The notes beneath the pieces were generated by a model. That model was not told the origin of the DNA. It saw only the letters and a program-made list of their open reading frames with translations, and made no database searches. This document shows, one piece after another, positions 6,572 to 15,157 of a DNA stretch of 33,030 nt. The position numbers and the translations under genes are program-made. The DNA is taken from positions 1-33,030 of the forward strand of contig CANPIM010000036.1 of assembly GCA_947574135.1 (NCBI GenBank), in the 5' to 3' direction. This DNA comes from an uncultured Lachnospiraceae bacterium (GTDB lineage Bacteria > Bacillota > Clostridia > Lachnospirales > Lachnospiraceae). Position 1 is the first letter of the stretch. Every line of letters starts with the position of its first letter.

Positions 6572-8467
6572 ATGAACGAAAAAGAGCTTTGGACACGGAT
6601 AAAATCAAAGATAGAACGGGGAGGCGCTTGGCTTTCCTGGGCGCTGGCTCTTATCACGGCCGCCGGACTGTTTGTGCTCACAGAGGTTTGCAATTACAAC
6701 ACAAAGCTGGCGCAGATGAGCGGAAAAAATATACTGATGAATGGGGCCATTCTGTTTTTTGTGCTTCTGACCGTCTATGTTATGACAGACAGATGGTGGG
6801 TTTCTATTGGATTTTGTGGGATTTTGTTTACTCTTCTGGGGATAATCAATATCTATTCCATGCTGTTTCGCAGCACTCCCATATCGGCCAGGGATTTATT
6901 CAATGCCCGCTCGGCCATGAATGTGCTGGGCTCCTACGACATTGCCTGGAATAAGCGGGTAGGCTTTGCGGTGTGTGCAGGCGTGGGCTTTTGCCTGCTG
7001 GCGTTCATAAGCTTTTTGGCTGAGAGAAAGCGCAAGTTTACCTGGAAACGCTGGGCTGTCCGGCTGGTATGCGGAGCCGCGGCCATAGGGGCCTTCTTCT
7101 GGTGGGGCTGCTTAAGTCCCCATGCAATCAAGCCAGCCAATCTGTCCACCCTTCGATACGAGGAGGGGTATCAGGTCTATGGCTTTATGCAGGTATCTGT
7201 GGAGATTTTTCAAAAGGCGGCCTATAAGGTGGCCAAGCCCGCCGGGTATACCTGGGAGCAGGTGGCTGAGCTGGAGAAGCGGCTGGCCGGACAAAAGAGG
7301 GGCCAAGAGAGCGACGAAGGGCCAGACTGCCTTTGGAAAAATGGAGCGAAGGAGCTTAACGGACAGACGCCGGATATTATATTGATTATCAACGAGAGCT
7401 GGTACGATCTGACTCTGGTGGCCGATCTGACCACAGATGTGGAGGTAATGCCCTATATTCACAACATGGAAAATACCCTACAGGGGTATATTGTGGGGCC
7501 TATGATTTCCGGGGGGACCAATCTCTCGGAATACGAGGCCTTGACGGGAAATTCTCTGCAGCTGATGCAGGGAATCACCCCCTTTAATTCCCTGAATATG
7601 GAAGGGGCTATGAGCATGGTAAGCTGTTTGAAGGAGCAGGGCTATGAGACGGCCGTGATGCACCCGGAGACCCGTTCCACCTACAACCGGATTATTGCCT
7701 ACCCGGCCATGGGGTTTGATTCCTATTATTTTATAGACGATTTTGAGGAGTGGGATTACTGGGAGCAGCGGACGGAGTATGTGACAGATGCCAGCTGCTT
7801 TCGAAATATGCTCAAGGTATACGATGCCATGGAGGATGGTCCCCGGTTTTTCTACAACCTGACCACCCAAAACCATGGGGATTATGTGCACAATAATTTT
7901 CAAAAAAGCACGGTCCATGTGCAGGAGGATTTGGGGGAGGAGTGGCTGGGCTACCGGGCCAATGAGTATCTTTCCTGCGTCAACCTCACGGATCAGGCAT
8001 TCAAGGAGCTGACCGAGGAGCTTGCGAAACGGGAGCGCCCGGTGCTGGTGTGTATGCTGGGGGATCACGGCCCGGCCTTTTTGGAGGATGTGGCCCACAG
8101 GGAATTAGCCCAAGAGGAGATGAATATGAGGCTACACAGCACTCCCTATGTGATTTGGGCCAACTATGATCTGGGAGAGACAGAGCTTCCCAAGTTTATG
8201 GGTCTGCCCTATGTCCCCTCTGTGCTGTTAAAGCTTTCCGGGGCAGAGCTGACGCCCTATTACCAGTATATGGCGGAGGAAATGTTGCCTCAGGTTCCCG
8301 TGCTCACAGCCTATGCCCAATATGGGGACAAGGACGGAGAATTTTACGTCTATGGAGAAGAAAGCCCCTATGAGGAGCTGTTAAATGCCTATTTTTATAT
8401 GGAATATAATACCCTGACAGGAAAGGGGGGACAGGCGGAGGGTCTGTTCCACCTGGAGGAAAGATAA
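6572..8467 (+). CDS. LTA synthase family phosphoglycerol transferase
   Basis: A 631-residue member of the LtaS/sulfatase-fold family. Five N-terminal helices (about 20-40, 53-71, 75-98, 130-150, 160-180) anchor an extracellular catalytic domain (about 265-560). Residues equivalent to the LtaS site are visible: Glu275 (INES), the probable nucleophile Thr316 (GGT), His435 (TTQNHG), Asp498 and His499 (GDHG). LtaS enzymes move glycerol phosphate from phosphatidylglycerol to a glycan or growing lipoteichoic acid. Here, between a polymerase-like gene and CDP-sugar genes, it more likely adds phosphoglycerol (or another phospho-alcohol) to the locus polysaccharide than makes the main lipoteichoic acid. 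AGGGAG precedes the ATG. Composition is GC-richer than the two genes before it. Confidence 0.88.
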   Translation: MNEKELWTRIKSKIERGGAWLSWALALITAAGLFVLTEVCNYNTKLAQMSGKNILMNGAILFFVLLTVYVMTDRWWVSIGFCGILFTLLGIINIYSMLFRSTPISARDLFNARSAMNVLGSYDIAWNKRVGFAVCAGVGFCLLAFISFLAERKRKFTWKRWAVRLVCGAAAIGAFFWWGCLSPHAIKPANLSTLRYEEGYQVYGFMQVSVEIFQKAAYKVAKPAGYTWEQVAELEKRLAGQKRGQESDEGPDCLWKNGAKELNGQTPDIILIINESWYDLTLVADLTTDVEVMPYIHNMENTLQGYIVGPMISGGTNLSEYEALTGNSLQLMQGITPFNSLNMEGAMSMVSCLKEQGYETAVMHPETRSTYNRIIAYPAMGFDSYYFIDDFEEWDYWEQRTEYVTDASCFRNMLKVYDAMEDGPRFFYNLTTQNHGDYVHNNFQKSTVHVQEDLGEEWLGYRANEYLSCVNLTDQAFKELTEELAKRERPVLVCMLGDHGPAFLEDVAHRELAQEEMNMRLHSTPYVIWANYDLGETELPKFMGLPYVPSVLLKLSGAELTPYYQYMAEEMLPQVPVLTAYAQYGDKDGEFYVYGEESPYEELLNAYFYMEYNTLTGKGGQAEGLFHLEER

Positions 8468-8479
8468 GGAGGACACTGG

Positions 8480-9268
8480 ATGAAGGTCGTGATTCTGGCC
8501 GGAGGCCTGGGAACCCGCATCAGCGAGGAGAGCCATCTGCGGCCCAAGCCCATGATTGAAATTGGGGGAAAGCCCATACTCTGGCATATTATGAAGGAAT
8601 ATTCCCACTACGGCTACAATGAATTTATTATCTGCTGTGGATACAAGCAGCATGTGATCAAGGAATGGTTTGCAGATTACTATCTCCACAACAGCGATGT
8701 GACCTTTGACTTTACAAGGGGCAATGAGATGACTGTGCACAGCAATGTGGCAGAACCCTGGCGGGTGACTCTGGTGGATACAGGGCTGCACACCATGACC
8801 GGCGGGCGAATCCGGCGGGTGAGGCCCTATATTGGGGAGGAGCCCTTCTTTTTAACCTATGGAGACGGCGTGGCGGATGTGGATATTCCTGCAACCCTGG
8901 CTTTTCATCAGGCCCATGGCCGGATTGCTACCATCACCACGGTGACCCTGGATCAGCGCTTCGGCGTGCTGGAGGTGAATGAGGAAGGGCAGGTGGATGC
9001 CTTTCGGGAGAAGGCGGAGCAGGACGGAGGCCGGATCAACGGGGGCTATATGATTATGAATCCGGAAATATTTTCCTACCTGGAGGATGACAGTACGGTC
9101 TTTGAGCAGGGGCCTATGGGCCGACTGGCGGCAGAGGGACAGCTTATGGGCTACCGGCACAACGGCTTCTGGCAGTGCATGGATACGGCCAGGGAAAAGG
9201 AGAAGCTTGAAAAGCTGTGGGCCTCGGGGCATGCGCCCTGGAAAACCTGGGAAAATGAAACGGCTTAA
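8480..9268 (+). CDS. rfbF: Glucose-1-phosphate cytidylyltransferase
   Basis: 262 residues, full family length (RfbF/DdhA/AscA). It makes CDP-glucose from glucose-1-phosphate and CTP in the cytoplasm, the entry to CDP-3,6-dideoxyhexoses. The nucleotidyltransferase start GGLGTR (8-13), the SHLRPKPM segment that follows, YGDGVAD in the middle and NGGYMIMNPEIF later are characteristic. AAGGAGG lies about 8 nt before ATG, 13 bp after the phosphoglycerol transferase gene. It is the first of three consecutive genes (rfbF, rfbG, rfbH) that together give the CDP-4-keto-3,6-dideoxy sugar. Confidence 0.95.
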   Translation: MKVVILAGGLGTRISEESHLRPKPMIEIGGKPILWHIMKEYSHYGYNEFIICCGYKQHVIKEWFADYYLHNSDVTFDFTRGNEMTVHSNVAEPWRVTLVDTGLHTMTGGRIRRVRPYIGEEPFFLTYGDGVADVDIPATLAFHQAHGRIATITTVTLDQRFGVLEVNEEGQVDAFREKAEQDGGRINGGYMIMNPEIFSYLEDDSTVFEQGPMGRLAAEGQLMGYRHNGFWQCMDTAREKEKLEKLWASGHAPWKTWENETA

Positions 9269-9298
9269 TCAAAGCGTTGCGAGAAAAGAGTGGAGACA

Positions 9299-10366
9299 AT
9301 GGCGGAAAACGGAATCGGAGAACTGACATTTTACAAAGGCCGGCGGGTGCTGGTTACAGGCCATACGGGCTTTAAGGGCTCCTGGCTCTGCCGGATCCTG
9401 GCAGATGCCGGGGCAGAGGTGACGGGCTATGGATTGGAGCCGGAGGGAGAGCCAAACTTATTTACCCTTTCCGGAATGGAAAGCAAAATCCATTCTGTCA
9501 TAGGGGACATTCGGGATCAGAAGCATATAAGCCAGGTGTTTGCGCAGACAAGACCAGAACTGGTGTTCCATCTGGCGGCTCAGCCCCTGGTGCGCACCTC
9601 CTATGAGGAGCCGGTCTATACCTATGAGACCAATGTTATGGGAACCGTGCATATTTGCGAATGCATTCGGCAGACACCGGGGGTAAAATCCTTTTTAAAT
9701 GTGACCACAGATAAGGTATATGAAAACAGGGAATGGGCCTGGGGGTACCGGGAGACAGACGGGCTGAATGGATACGATCCCTATTCCAACAGCAAATCCT
9801 GCTCAGAGCTGGTGACTCACAGCTATACCAGGGCCTTTCTGGCAGCAGGGGGAACGGCCGTATCCACGGCCCGGGCAGGAAATGTGATCGGAGGCGGAGA
9901 TTTTGCAAGGGATCGGATTATCCCGGACTGCGTGCGTGCGGCCCAGAGGGGAGAGCCGGTAATCCTGCGCAATCCCCAGTCCATTCGTCCCTTCCAGCAT
10001 GTGCTGGAGCCTTTGTTTGCCTACCTGATGATTGCCCAAAGACAGTATGAGGAGCCCTCCTTTGGGGACAGCTACAATGTGGGTCCGGAGGATCAGGACT
10101 GCATCAACACGGGCCGGCTGGCAGAGCTTTTTTGCAGGGCCTGGGGAGAAGGCCTTTCCTGGCGGGCAGAGCCGGACGGAGGACCCCATGAGGCAAATTT
10201 TCTTAAGCTTGACTGCTCCAGATTAAAAAATCGTTTTGGCTGGAGACCTCGCTGGTCTGTGGAGGTGGCGCTGGAAAAGACAGTCCGTTGGTATCAGGGC
10301 TGGCTTAGGGGAGAGCCTGCGGCAGATCTCATGGGCCGGCAGATTGAGGAGTATTTGAGAGGATAG
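9299..10366 (+). CDS. rfbG: CDP-glucose 4,6-dehydratase
   Basis: About 355 residues, an extended short-chain dehydrogenase (RfbG/DdhB). It converts CDP-glucose to CDP-4-keto-6-deoxyglucose with bound NAD. TGHTGFKGSW (20-29) is the family's NAD-binding start, TTDKVYEN carries the active-site Thr/Asp/Lys, and YSNSK is the YxxxK pair. A GTG at 9290 would add three residues. I prefer ATG at 9299 because GGAG is just upstream, but the spacing is short and either is possible. It stands 30 bp after rfbF and 16 bp before rfbH. Confidence 0.94.
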   Translation: MAENGIGELTFYKGRRVLVTGHTGFKGSWLCRILADAGAEVTGYGLEPEGEPNLFTLSGMESKIHSVIGDIRDQKHISQVFAQTRPELVFHLAAQPLVRTSYEEPVYTYETNVMGTVHICECIRQTPGVKSFLNVTTDKVYENREWAWGYRETDGLNGYDPYSNSKSCSELVTHSYTRAFLAAGGTAVSTARAGNVIGGGDFARDRIIPDCVRAAQRGEPVILRNPQSIRPFQHVLEPLFAYLMIAQRQYEEPSFGDSYNVGPEDQDCINTGRLAELFCRAWGEGLSWRAEPDGGPHEANFLKLDCSRLKNRFGWRPRWSVEVALEKTVRWYQGWLRGEPAADLMGRQIEEYLRG

Positions 10367-10382
10367 AAAGGGAGGAAGCTAC

Positions 10383-11729
10383 ATGTTTGAAAATAAAACA
10401 GAGCAGCAGGCCAGAGAGGAGATTCTGGCGGCGGTAGAGGAATATTGGGGCCGCTATCACAGGCAGAAAAAGCCCTTTGAGAGGGGGCAGCGGATTCCTT
10501 ATGCCTCCCGGGTTTATGACAGCAGAGAGATGGTCAATCTGGTGGACAGTGCCCTGGAGTTCTGGCTCACAGCCGGCCGCTACACAGAGGAATTCGAGAA
10601 AAAGCTTGCGACGTATCTGGGAGTAAGATATTGTTGTCTGGTGAACTCCGGCTCCTCGGCCAATCTCAATGCCTTTATGGCGCTTACCTCGCCTCTTTTG
10701 GGAGAACGGCAGATTCAAAGAGGGGACGAGGTAATCACCGTGGCCGCCGGCTTTCCCACCACCATTGCGCCCATTGTGCAATATGGAGCGGTACCGGTTT
10801 TTGTGGATGTGACGATCCCTCAGTATAATATTGATGTGACAAAGCTTGAGGAGGCGCGCTCGGAGCGGACCAAGGCGGTAATGCTGGCCCACACTCTGGG
10901 GAATCCCTTTGATCTTAGGGCAGTGAAGGCGTTTTGTGACAGACACAGGCTTTGGCTCATTGAGGATAACTGCGATGCTTTGGGCTCGGAATATACCCTG
11001 GATGGAAAGACCTGTCTTACTGGCACGCTGGGAGATATGGGAACCTCCAGCTTCTATCCGCCCCATCATATGACCATGGGAGAAGGGGGAGCCGTCTATA
11101 CCAACGATCCCCTGCTGTATAAATGCATCAAATCCCTTCGGGACTGGGGAAGGGACTGCGTCTGCCCCTCCGGACGGGACAACCTGTGTGGCCACCGGTT
11201 TGACAGACAGTACGGGGAGCTGCCCCTGGGCTACGATCACAAATATGTATACTCCCATTTTGGGTACAATCTGAAGGCCACGGATATGCAGGCGGCCATT
11301 GGCTGTGCTCAGCTTGAAAAATTTCCGGAATTTGTCAAACGCCGCCGGGAGAACTTTGCCCGGCTAAGAGAGGGGCTTTCCCAGGCAGAGGACAGGCTGA
11401 TTTTGCCGGAGCCCTGCAGGGACAGCAATCCCAGCTGGTTTGGACTTTTGCTTACCTGCAGGGAGGGCATAGACCGAAACCAGGTGGTTCAGCATCTTGA
11501 GGAGGCGGGAGTGCAGACCCGTATGCTCTTTGCGGGAAATATTATCCGCCATCCCTGCTTTGACCAGATGAGAGCTGAGGGACAGGGCTACCGGGTGGCC
11601 GGCAGTCTGGAAAACACGGATCGGATTATGCGGGATTCCTTCTGGGTGGGAGTATACCCGGGAATGACAGAGGAAATGCTGGACTATATGGCACAGGTTA
11701 TTTTAAGAGCCGTGGAAGCTTGCCGGTAG
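10383..11729 (+). CDS. rfbH: CDP-4-keto-6-deoxyglucose 3-dehydrase (E1)
   Basis: 448 residues, aspartate-aminotransferase fold (DegT/DnrJ/EryC1 family), RfbH/DdhC/AscC type. It uses PMP and an iron-sulfur cluster to remove the C3 hydroxyl of CDP-4-keto-6-deoxyglucose. The usual PLP lysine is replaced by His228 (PPHHM), the hallmark separating RfbH from aminotransferases. Cys259, Cys261 and Cys269 give C-x-C-x7-C as in the known E1 cluster motif. The upstream cysteine (Cys197) is 61 rather than 57 residues before, implying a four-residue insertion. The partner NADH reductase E3 (ddhD/ascD) is not in this window. AGGAAG precedes the ATG. The next gene starts 49 bp later. Confidence 0.95.
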   Translation: MFENKTEQQAREEILAAVEEYWGRYHRQKKPFERGQRIPYASRVYDSREMVNLVDSALEFWLTAGRYTEEFEKKLATYLGVRYCCLVNSGSSANLNAFMALTSPLLGERQIQRGDEVITVAAGFPTTIAPIVQYGAVPVFVDVTIPQYNIDVTKLEEARSERTKAVMLAHTLGNPFDLRAVKAFCDRHRLWLIEDNCDALGSEYTLDGKTCLTGTLGDMGTSSFYPPHHMTMGEGGAVYTNDPLLYKCIKSLRDWGRDCVCPSGRDNLCGHRFDRQYGELPLGYDHKYVYSHFGYNLKATDMQAAIGCAQLEKFPEFVKRRRENFARLREGLSQAEDRLILPEPCRDSNPSWFGLLLTCREGIDRNQVVQHLEEAGVQTRMLFAGNIIRHPCFDQMRAEGQGYRVAGSLENTDRIMRDSFWVGVYPGMTEEMLDYMAQVILRAVEACR

Positions 11730-11778
11730 AGGGCCTGAAAAAAGGCGGGAAGGCCAAAAAATAAAGGTGTGAGAAAAA

Positions 11779-12318
11779 TTGGCAGAAGAATGCAAGGTGA
11801 ATGAAAAAGAAAAGAATAATCCTTCCCTGTGGCGTCGGGTGGAGGGGCTGGCCCGCTGGCTGGTAAACCGACTGCTGGGCCTGGTCGGGAGGGAGTTTTC
11901 CCAGGAGCAGTGGAAGGCTCTCTGGCAGTTTGTGGAGTTTGGGCTGGTGGGCTTATCCAACACGCTCATCTCCTATGTGGTATATTTGCTGGGAATTTCC
12001 CTGGGCCTTCACTATCTGGCGGCCAGTGTGCTGGGCTTTGTGGTCAGCGTGCAAAATGCATTTTACTGGAACAACAAATACGTGTTTCAGGCAGGGGAGG
12101 GGGAGGAGCGGGTCTGGTGGAAAACCTGGGTGAAAACCTTTTTATCCTACGCCTCCACAGGGCTTTTGCTGGCCAATGTGCTGCTGGTGGTTTGGGTGGA
12201 TTTACTCCATATTCCCAAGTCCCTGGGGCCGGTGTTAAACCTGCTAATTACCATTCCGTTAAATTTTCTAATGAATAAGCTCTGGGCATTCCGGGGAAAG
12301 GGGGAAAAACAGGTATGA
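11779..12318 (+). CDS. GtrA family membrane protein (putative lipid-linked sugar flippase)
   Basis: 179 residues. After a charged N-terminus (1-45) come four hydrophobic helices (about 50-70, 76-95, 120-138, 146-165), the GtrA (PF04138) layout. FGLVGLSNTLISY in the first helix and the ending NFLMNKLWAFRG are typical. In phage and O-antigen Gtr systems GtrA is thought to flip an undecaprenyl-phosphate sugar made by GtrB. The start appears to be TTG at 11779 with AAAGGTG 9 nt upstream; a later GTG at 11797 is the alternative. It ends in an ATGA overlap with the thiamine-diphosphate enzyme. A GtrB-like enzyme follows at 15154, so the pair may carry the sugar made by this operon. Confidence 0.88.
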   Translation: MAEECKVNEKEKNNPSLWRRVEGLARWLVNRLLGLVGREFSQEQWKALWQFVEFGLVGLSNTLISYVVYLLGISLGLHYLAASVLGFVVSVQNAFYWNNKYVFQAGEGEERVWWKTWVKTFLSYASTGLLLANVLLVVWVDLLHIPKSLGPVLNLLITIPLNFLMNKLWAFRGKGEKQV

Positions 12319-14195
12319 GACAAAGATTGGCAGACTATGTGGCGGATTTCCTGGTGGATCGGGGGATTACGGACTGCTTTACCGTAGTAGGGGGCGGCGC
12401 CATGCATCTCAATGACGCGCTGGGACATAAGGAGGGGCTTCACTGCACCTATAATCACCATGAGCAGGCCAGCGCCATGGCTGCAGAGGCCTATGCCAGG
12501 TACAGCAACCGGATGGCGGCCCTTTGCGTGACCACAGGACCGGGGGGAACCAATGCCATAACCGGGGTGGTAGGCGGCTGGCTGGACTCCGTTCCCATGC
12601 TGGTGCTTTCCGGGCAGGTGCGCTACGATACCACGGCCCGGTATACAGAGCAGTTTACCGGGGGCCATCCCTTAAGAGCTGTGGGAGATCAGGAGTTTGA
12701 CATTATAAAATCGGTTTCCTGTATGTGTAAATATGCAGTGATGCTGGAGGAGCCGACACAAATCCGGTATGTGCTGGAAAAGGCCTTTCACCTGGCAGTC
12801 ACAGGTCGCCGGGGGCCAGTTTGGATCGACATACCCGTGAACTATCAGGGGTGCCTTATTGAGACAGAGGAGCTGCCGGGGTATGATCCGGCGGAGGACG
12901 AGGGGCAAAGGCCAAAGCCTGTGGATGAGAATCTGGTAAGACAGATATTGGAAAAAATTTCCAAATCAGAAAGACCGGTGCTCTATGCAGGAAATGGCAT
13001 TCGGCTCTCCGAAGGCTATGAGGAATTCCAAAGGGCTGTGGAGGCTCTTGGGATTCCTGTGGTGACCTGCTGGGACTCTCTGGACTTGATAGCGGATGCC
13101 CATCCCCTCTATGTGGGACGGGCGGGAATCATGGGAGACAGGCCGGGAAACTTTGCCGTGCAGAATGCGGATTTGATATTGGCCGTGGGCAACCGGCTGT
13201 CCATCCGCCAGGTTGGCTATAGCTGGAAAACCTGGGCCCGGGAGGCCTATGTGATGATGGTGGATGTGGATGAGGCAGAGCTTCGCAAGCATACCATCCA
13301 TGTAGAGCTACCTGTCTGCGCCGATGCCAGGGACTTTTTTACGGTGCTGAACCGGCTTTTGGAGGAGACGCAAGCAAAGGACGGGGAGGCCTCCAGGGAC
13401 GGCAGCCCAAAGACCACCCTGTTTGTGGGAAAGGATTGGGTGGAGCGGTGCCAGGCCTGGAAACGGGATTACCCGGTGACTCTGCCCAGGCATTGGGAGG
13501 AGGACGGCTCCTATGCCAATGTATATGCCTTTATCCGGTATCTGAGCAGCAGCCTGCCCAAGGGGAACCTGACAGTGGTCAGCAATGGCAGCGCCTGTGT
13601 GGTGGGTAGCCACAATTATGTGATCCAGGAGAATGCCCGCTTTCTCATTAACAGCGCCATTGCCAGCATGGGCTATGGACTTCCCGCCGCCATTGGAGCC
13701 TGCATAGCAGCAGGGGGAAAAGAAACCGTCTGCATTGAGGGAGACGGTAGCCTGATGATGAATCTCCAGGAGCTTCAGACCGTGCTGACCAATAAGCTTC
13801 CCATAAAAATATTCCTTATCAACAACCAGGGCTATCATTCCATTCGGCAGACCCAGAATAATCTCTTCGGGGAGCACACCAAGGTGGGAATCGGACCGGA
13901 GAGCCGGGATCTCTCCTTCCCCTCCTATGAAAAGCTGGCGGCGGCCTTTGGCTATCCCTACTTTTCAGCCTCCGGCAATGAAGAGATGAAGCTGGCGGTG
14001 GACGCGACTTTAAAAGAACCGGGAGCGGTGATCTGTGAGATCTTTGTCTCCCCCCAGCAGGTGTTTGAGCCAAAAAGCGCCACCAGGCGTTTGGAGGACG
14101 GGACTCTGGTAAGCCCGCCTCTGGAGGATCTGGCCCCCTTCCTGCCCCGGGAGGAGGTGCGAAGGAACCTATTGATTGCCCCGGTGGAGGAGTGA
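12315..14195 (+). CDS. Thiamine-diphosphate enzyme, YerE-like (acetolactate-synthase fold)
   Basis: 626 residues, the three-domain acetolactate synthase architecture. The catalytic glutamate is Glu50 (NHHEQA) and the thiamine-diphosphate motif runs from Gly476-Asp-Gly to Asn503-Asn504. The C-terminal tail (about 590-626, with SPPLEDLAPFLPREE) goes beyond standard acetolactate synthase. The gene lies in an operon with rfbF, rfbG, rfbH and an SDR, not with ilv genes. The best parallel is Yersinia YerE, which adds a two-carbon unit from pyruvate to CDP-4-keto-3,6-dideoxyglucose to form a branched sugar. The fold and cofactor are read from sequence; the sugar substrate is inferred from context. 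Overlaps with both neighbours suggest translational coupling. It could act on another keto sugar. Confidence 0.88.
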   Translation: MRQRLADYVADFLVDRGITDCFTVVGGGAMHLNDALGHKEGLHCTYNHHEQASAMAAEAYARYSNRMAALCVTTGPGGTNAITGVVGGWLDSVPMLVLSGQVRYDTTARYTEQFTGGHPLRAVGDQEFDIIKSVSCMCKYAVMLEEPTQIRYVLEKAFHLAVTGRRGPVWIDIPVNYQGCLIETEELPGYDPAEDEGQRPKPVDENLVRQILEKISKSERPVLYAGNGIRLSEGYEEFQRAVEALGIPVVTCWDSLDLIADAHPLYVGRAGIMGDRPGNFAVQNADLILAVGNRLSIRQVGYSWKTWAREAYVMMVDVDEAELRKHTIHVELPVCADARDFFTVLNRLLEETQAKDGEASRDGSPKTTLFVGKDWVERCQAWKRDYPVTLPRHWEEDGSYANVYAFIRYLSSSLPKGNLTVVSNGSACVVGSHNYVIQENARFLINSAIASMGYGLPAAIGACIAAGGKETVCIEGDGSLMMNLQELQTVLTNKLPIKIFLINNQGYHSIRQTQNNLFGEHTKVGIGPESRDLSFPSYEKLAAAFGYPYFSASGNEEMKLAVDATLKEPGAVICEIFVSPQQVFEPKSATRRLEDGTLVSPPLEDLAPFLPREEVRRNLLIAPVEE

Positions 14196-15157
14196 TGGGA
14201 GAGGAACAAAGAAAGCAAGTGGTTATTACCGGACCTACAGGAGCTGTGGGAACGGGGCTTATAGAGGCCTGTATTCGGGAGGGGACCAGGGTATACGCCC
14301 TGGTACGTCCCGACTCCCCCCGGATAGGGCAGCTGCCCAGTCACCCCCTGGTACAGGCAGTTCCCGTGGATATCAGACATTTGGAGGAGGCAGAAAAGCG
14401 CCTGCCAAAGGGCTGTGAGGTCTTTTATCATCTGGCCTGGGAGGGCACCTTTGGAGAGACCCGCAATGACATGGAGCTCCAGGTGAGAAATATTCAATAT
14501 ACCCTGAAGGCAGTGCGCCTGGCTGGGGCTTTGGGCTGTAAGGCCTTTGTAGGGGCAGGCTCCCAGGCAGAATACGGCCGGGTGGAGGGGAATCTCACGC
14601 CCGAAACCCCGGCTTTTCCGGAAAATGGCTACGGCATGGCCAAGCTCTGTGCCGGGCAGATGAGCCGGGAGCTTTGCAAAAGCCTTGGAATTCGCCACGT
14701 CTGGGCGCGGATTCTCAGTGTCTATGGCCCCTGCGACGGGGAGAAAACCATGATTATGTCAACCATTCGCCGGTTGCTTAGGGGAGAATGTCCGCCTCTC
14801 ACGGCCGGAGAGCAGAAGTGGGACTATCTGTACAGTAAGGATGCCGGCCGGGCAATGTACCTGCTGGGGCAAAGGGGGCGGGACGGTTCGGTCTACTGTT
14901 TGGGAGGAGGAAGGGCCCGGCCCTTGCGGGAATATATTGAGGAGCTGCGGGATGCCTTATCCCCGGGAGCGCCCCTGGGCTTTGGAGCACTGCCCTACGG
15001 CCCCCGGCCGGTGATGTATCTGTGTGCGGATATTTCAAAGCTTACGAAAGACACGGGTTTTGTGCCAACATACTCCTTTCGGGAGGGAATTGGGGAAACC
15101 TGTGCCTGGGTTCAGGAGCAGATGATGCGGCAGGCGCATCAGAAAGAGGAAGCATGA
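14195..15157 (+). CDS. NAD(P)-dependent SDR, candidate YerF-like branched-sugar reductase
   Basis: 320 residues, extended short-chain dehydrogenase/epimerase. The nucleotide-binding TGPTGAVG is at 12-19, SQAEYG supplies the active-site serine region and Tyr146-Gly-Met-Ala-Lys150 the YxxxK pair. In the yersiniose pathway an SDR (YerF) reduces the acetyl branch left by YerE. The position directly after the thiamine enzyme, with the stop and start overlapping in TGATG, suggests the same role. It could instead be a 4-reductase giving an abequose/paratose-like sugar if the branch is not made. A GTG three bases upstream is possible, but ATG at 14195 has better spacing from GGAGG. Confidence 0.85.
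   Translation: MGEEQRKQVVITGPTGAVGTGLIEACIREGTRVYALVRPDSPRIGQLPSHPLVQAVPVDIRHLEEAEKRLPKGCEVFYHLAWEGTFGETRNDMELQVRNIQYTLKAVRLAGALGCKAFVGAGSQAEYGRVEGNLTPETPAFPENGYGMAKLCAGQMSRELCKSLGIRHVWARILSVYGPCDGEKTMIMSTIRRLLRGECPPLTAGEQKWDYLYSKDAGRAMYLLGQRGRDGSVYCLGGGRARPLREYIEELRDALSPGAPLGFGALPYGPRPVMYLCADISKLTKDTGFVPTYSFREGIGETCAWVQEQMMRQAHQKEEA

Noticed and set aside
11732-11755. Hairpin between rfbH and the GtrA gene
   Set aside because: A 5-bp GGCCT/AGGCC stem with a 14-nt loop and an A-run rather than a T-run; not a convincing terminator on the plus strand.
15022-15153. Longer start for the GtrB-like protein
   Set aside because: The added residues overlap the SDR gene and do not resemble GT2; ATG at 15154 has a ribosome binding site and begins the conserved domain.
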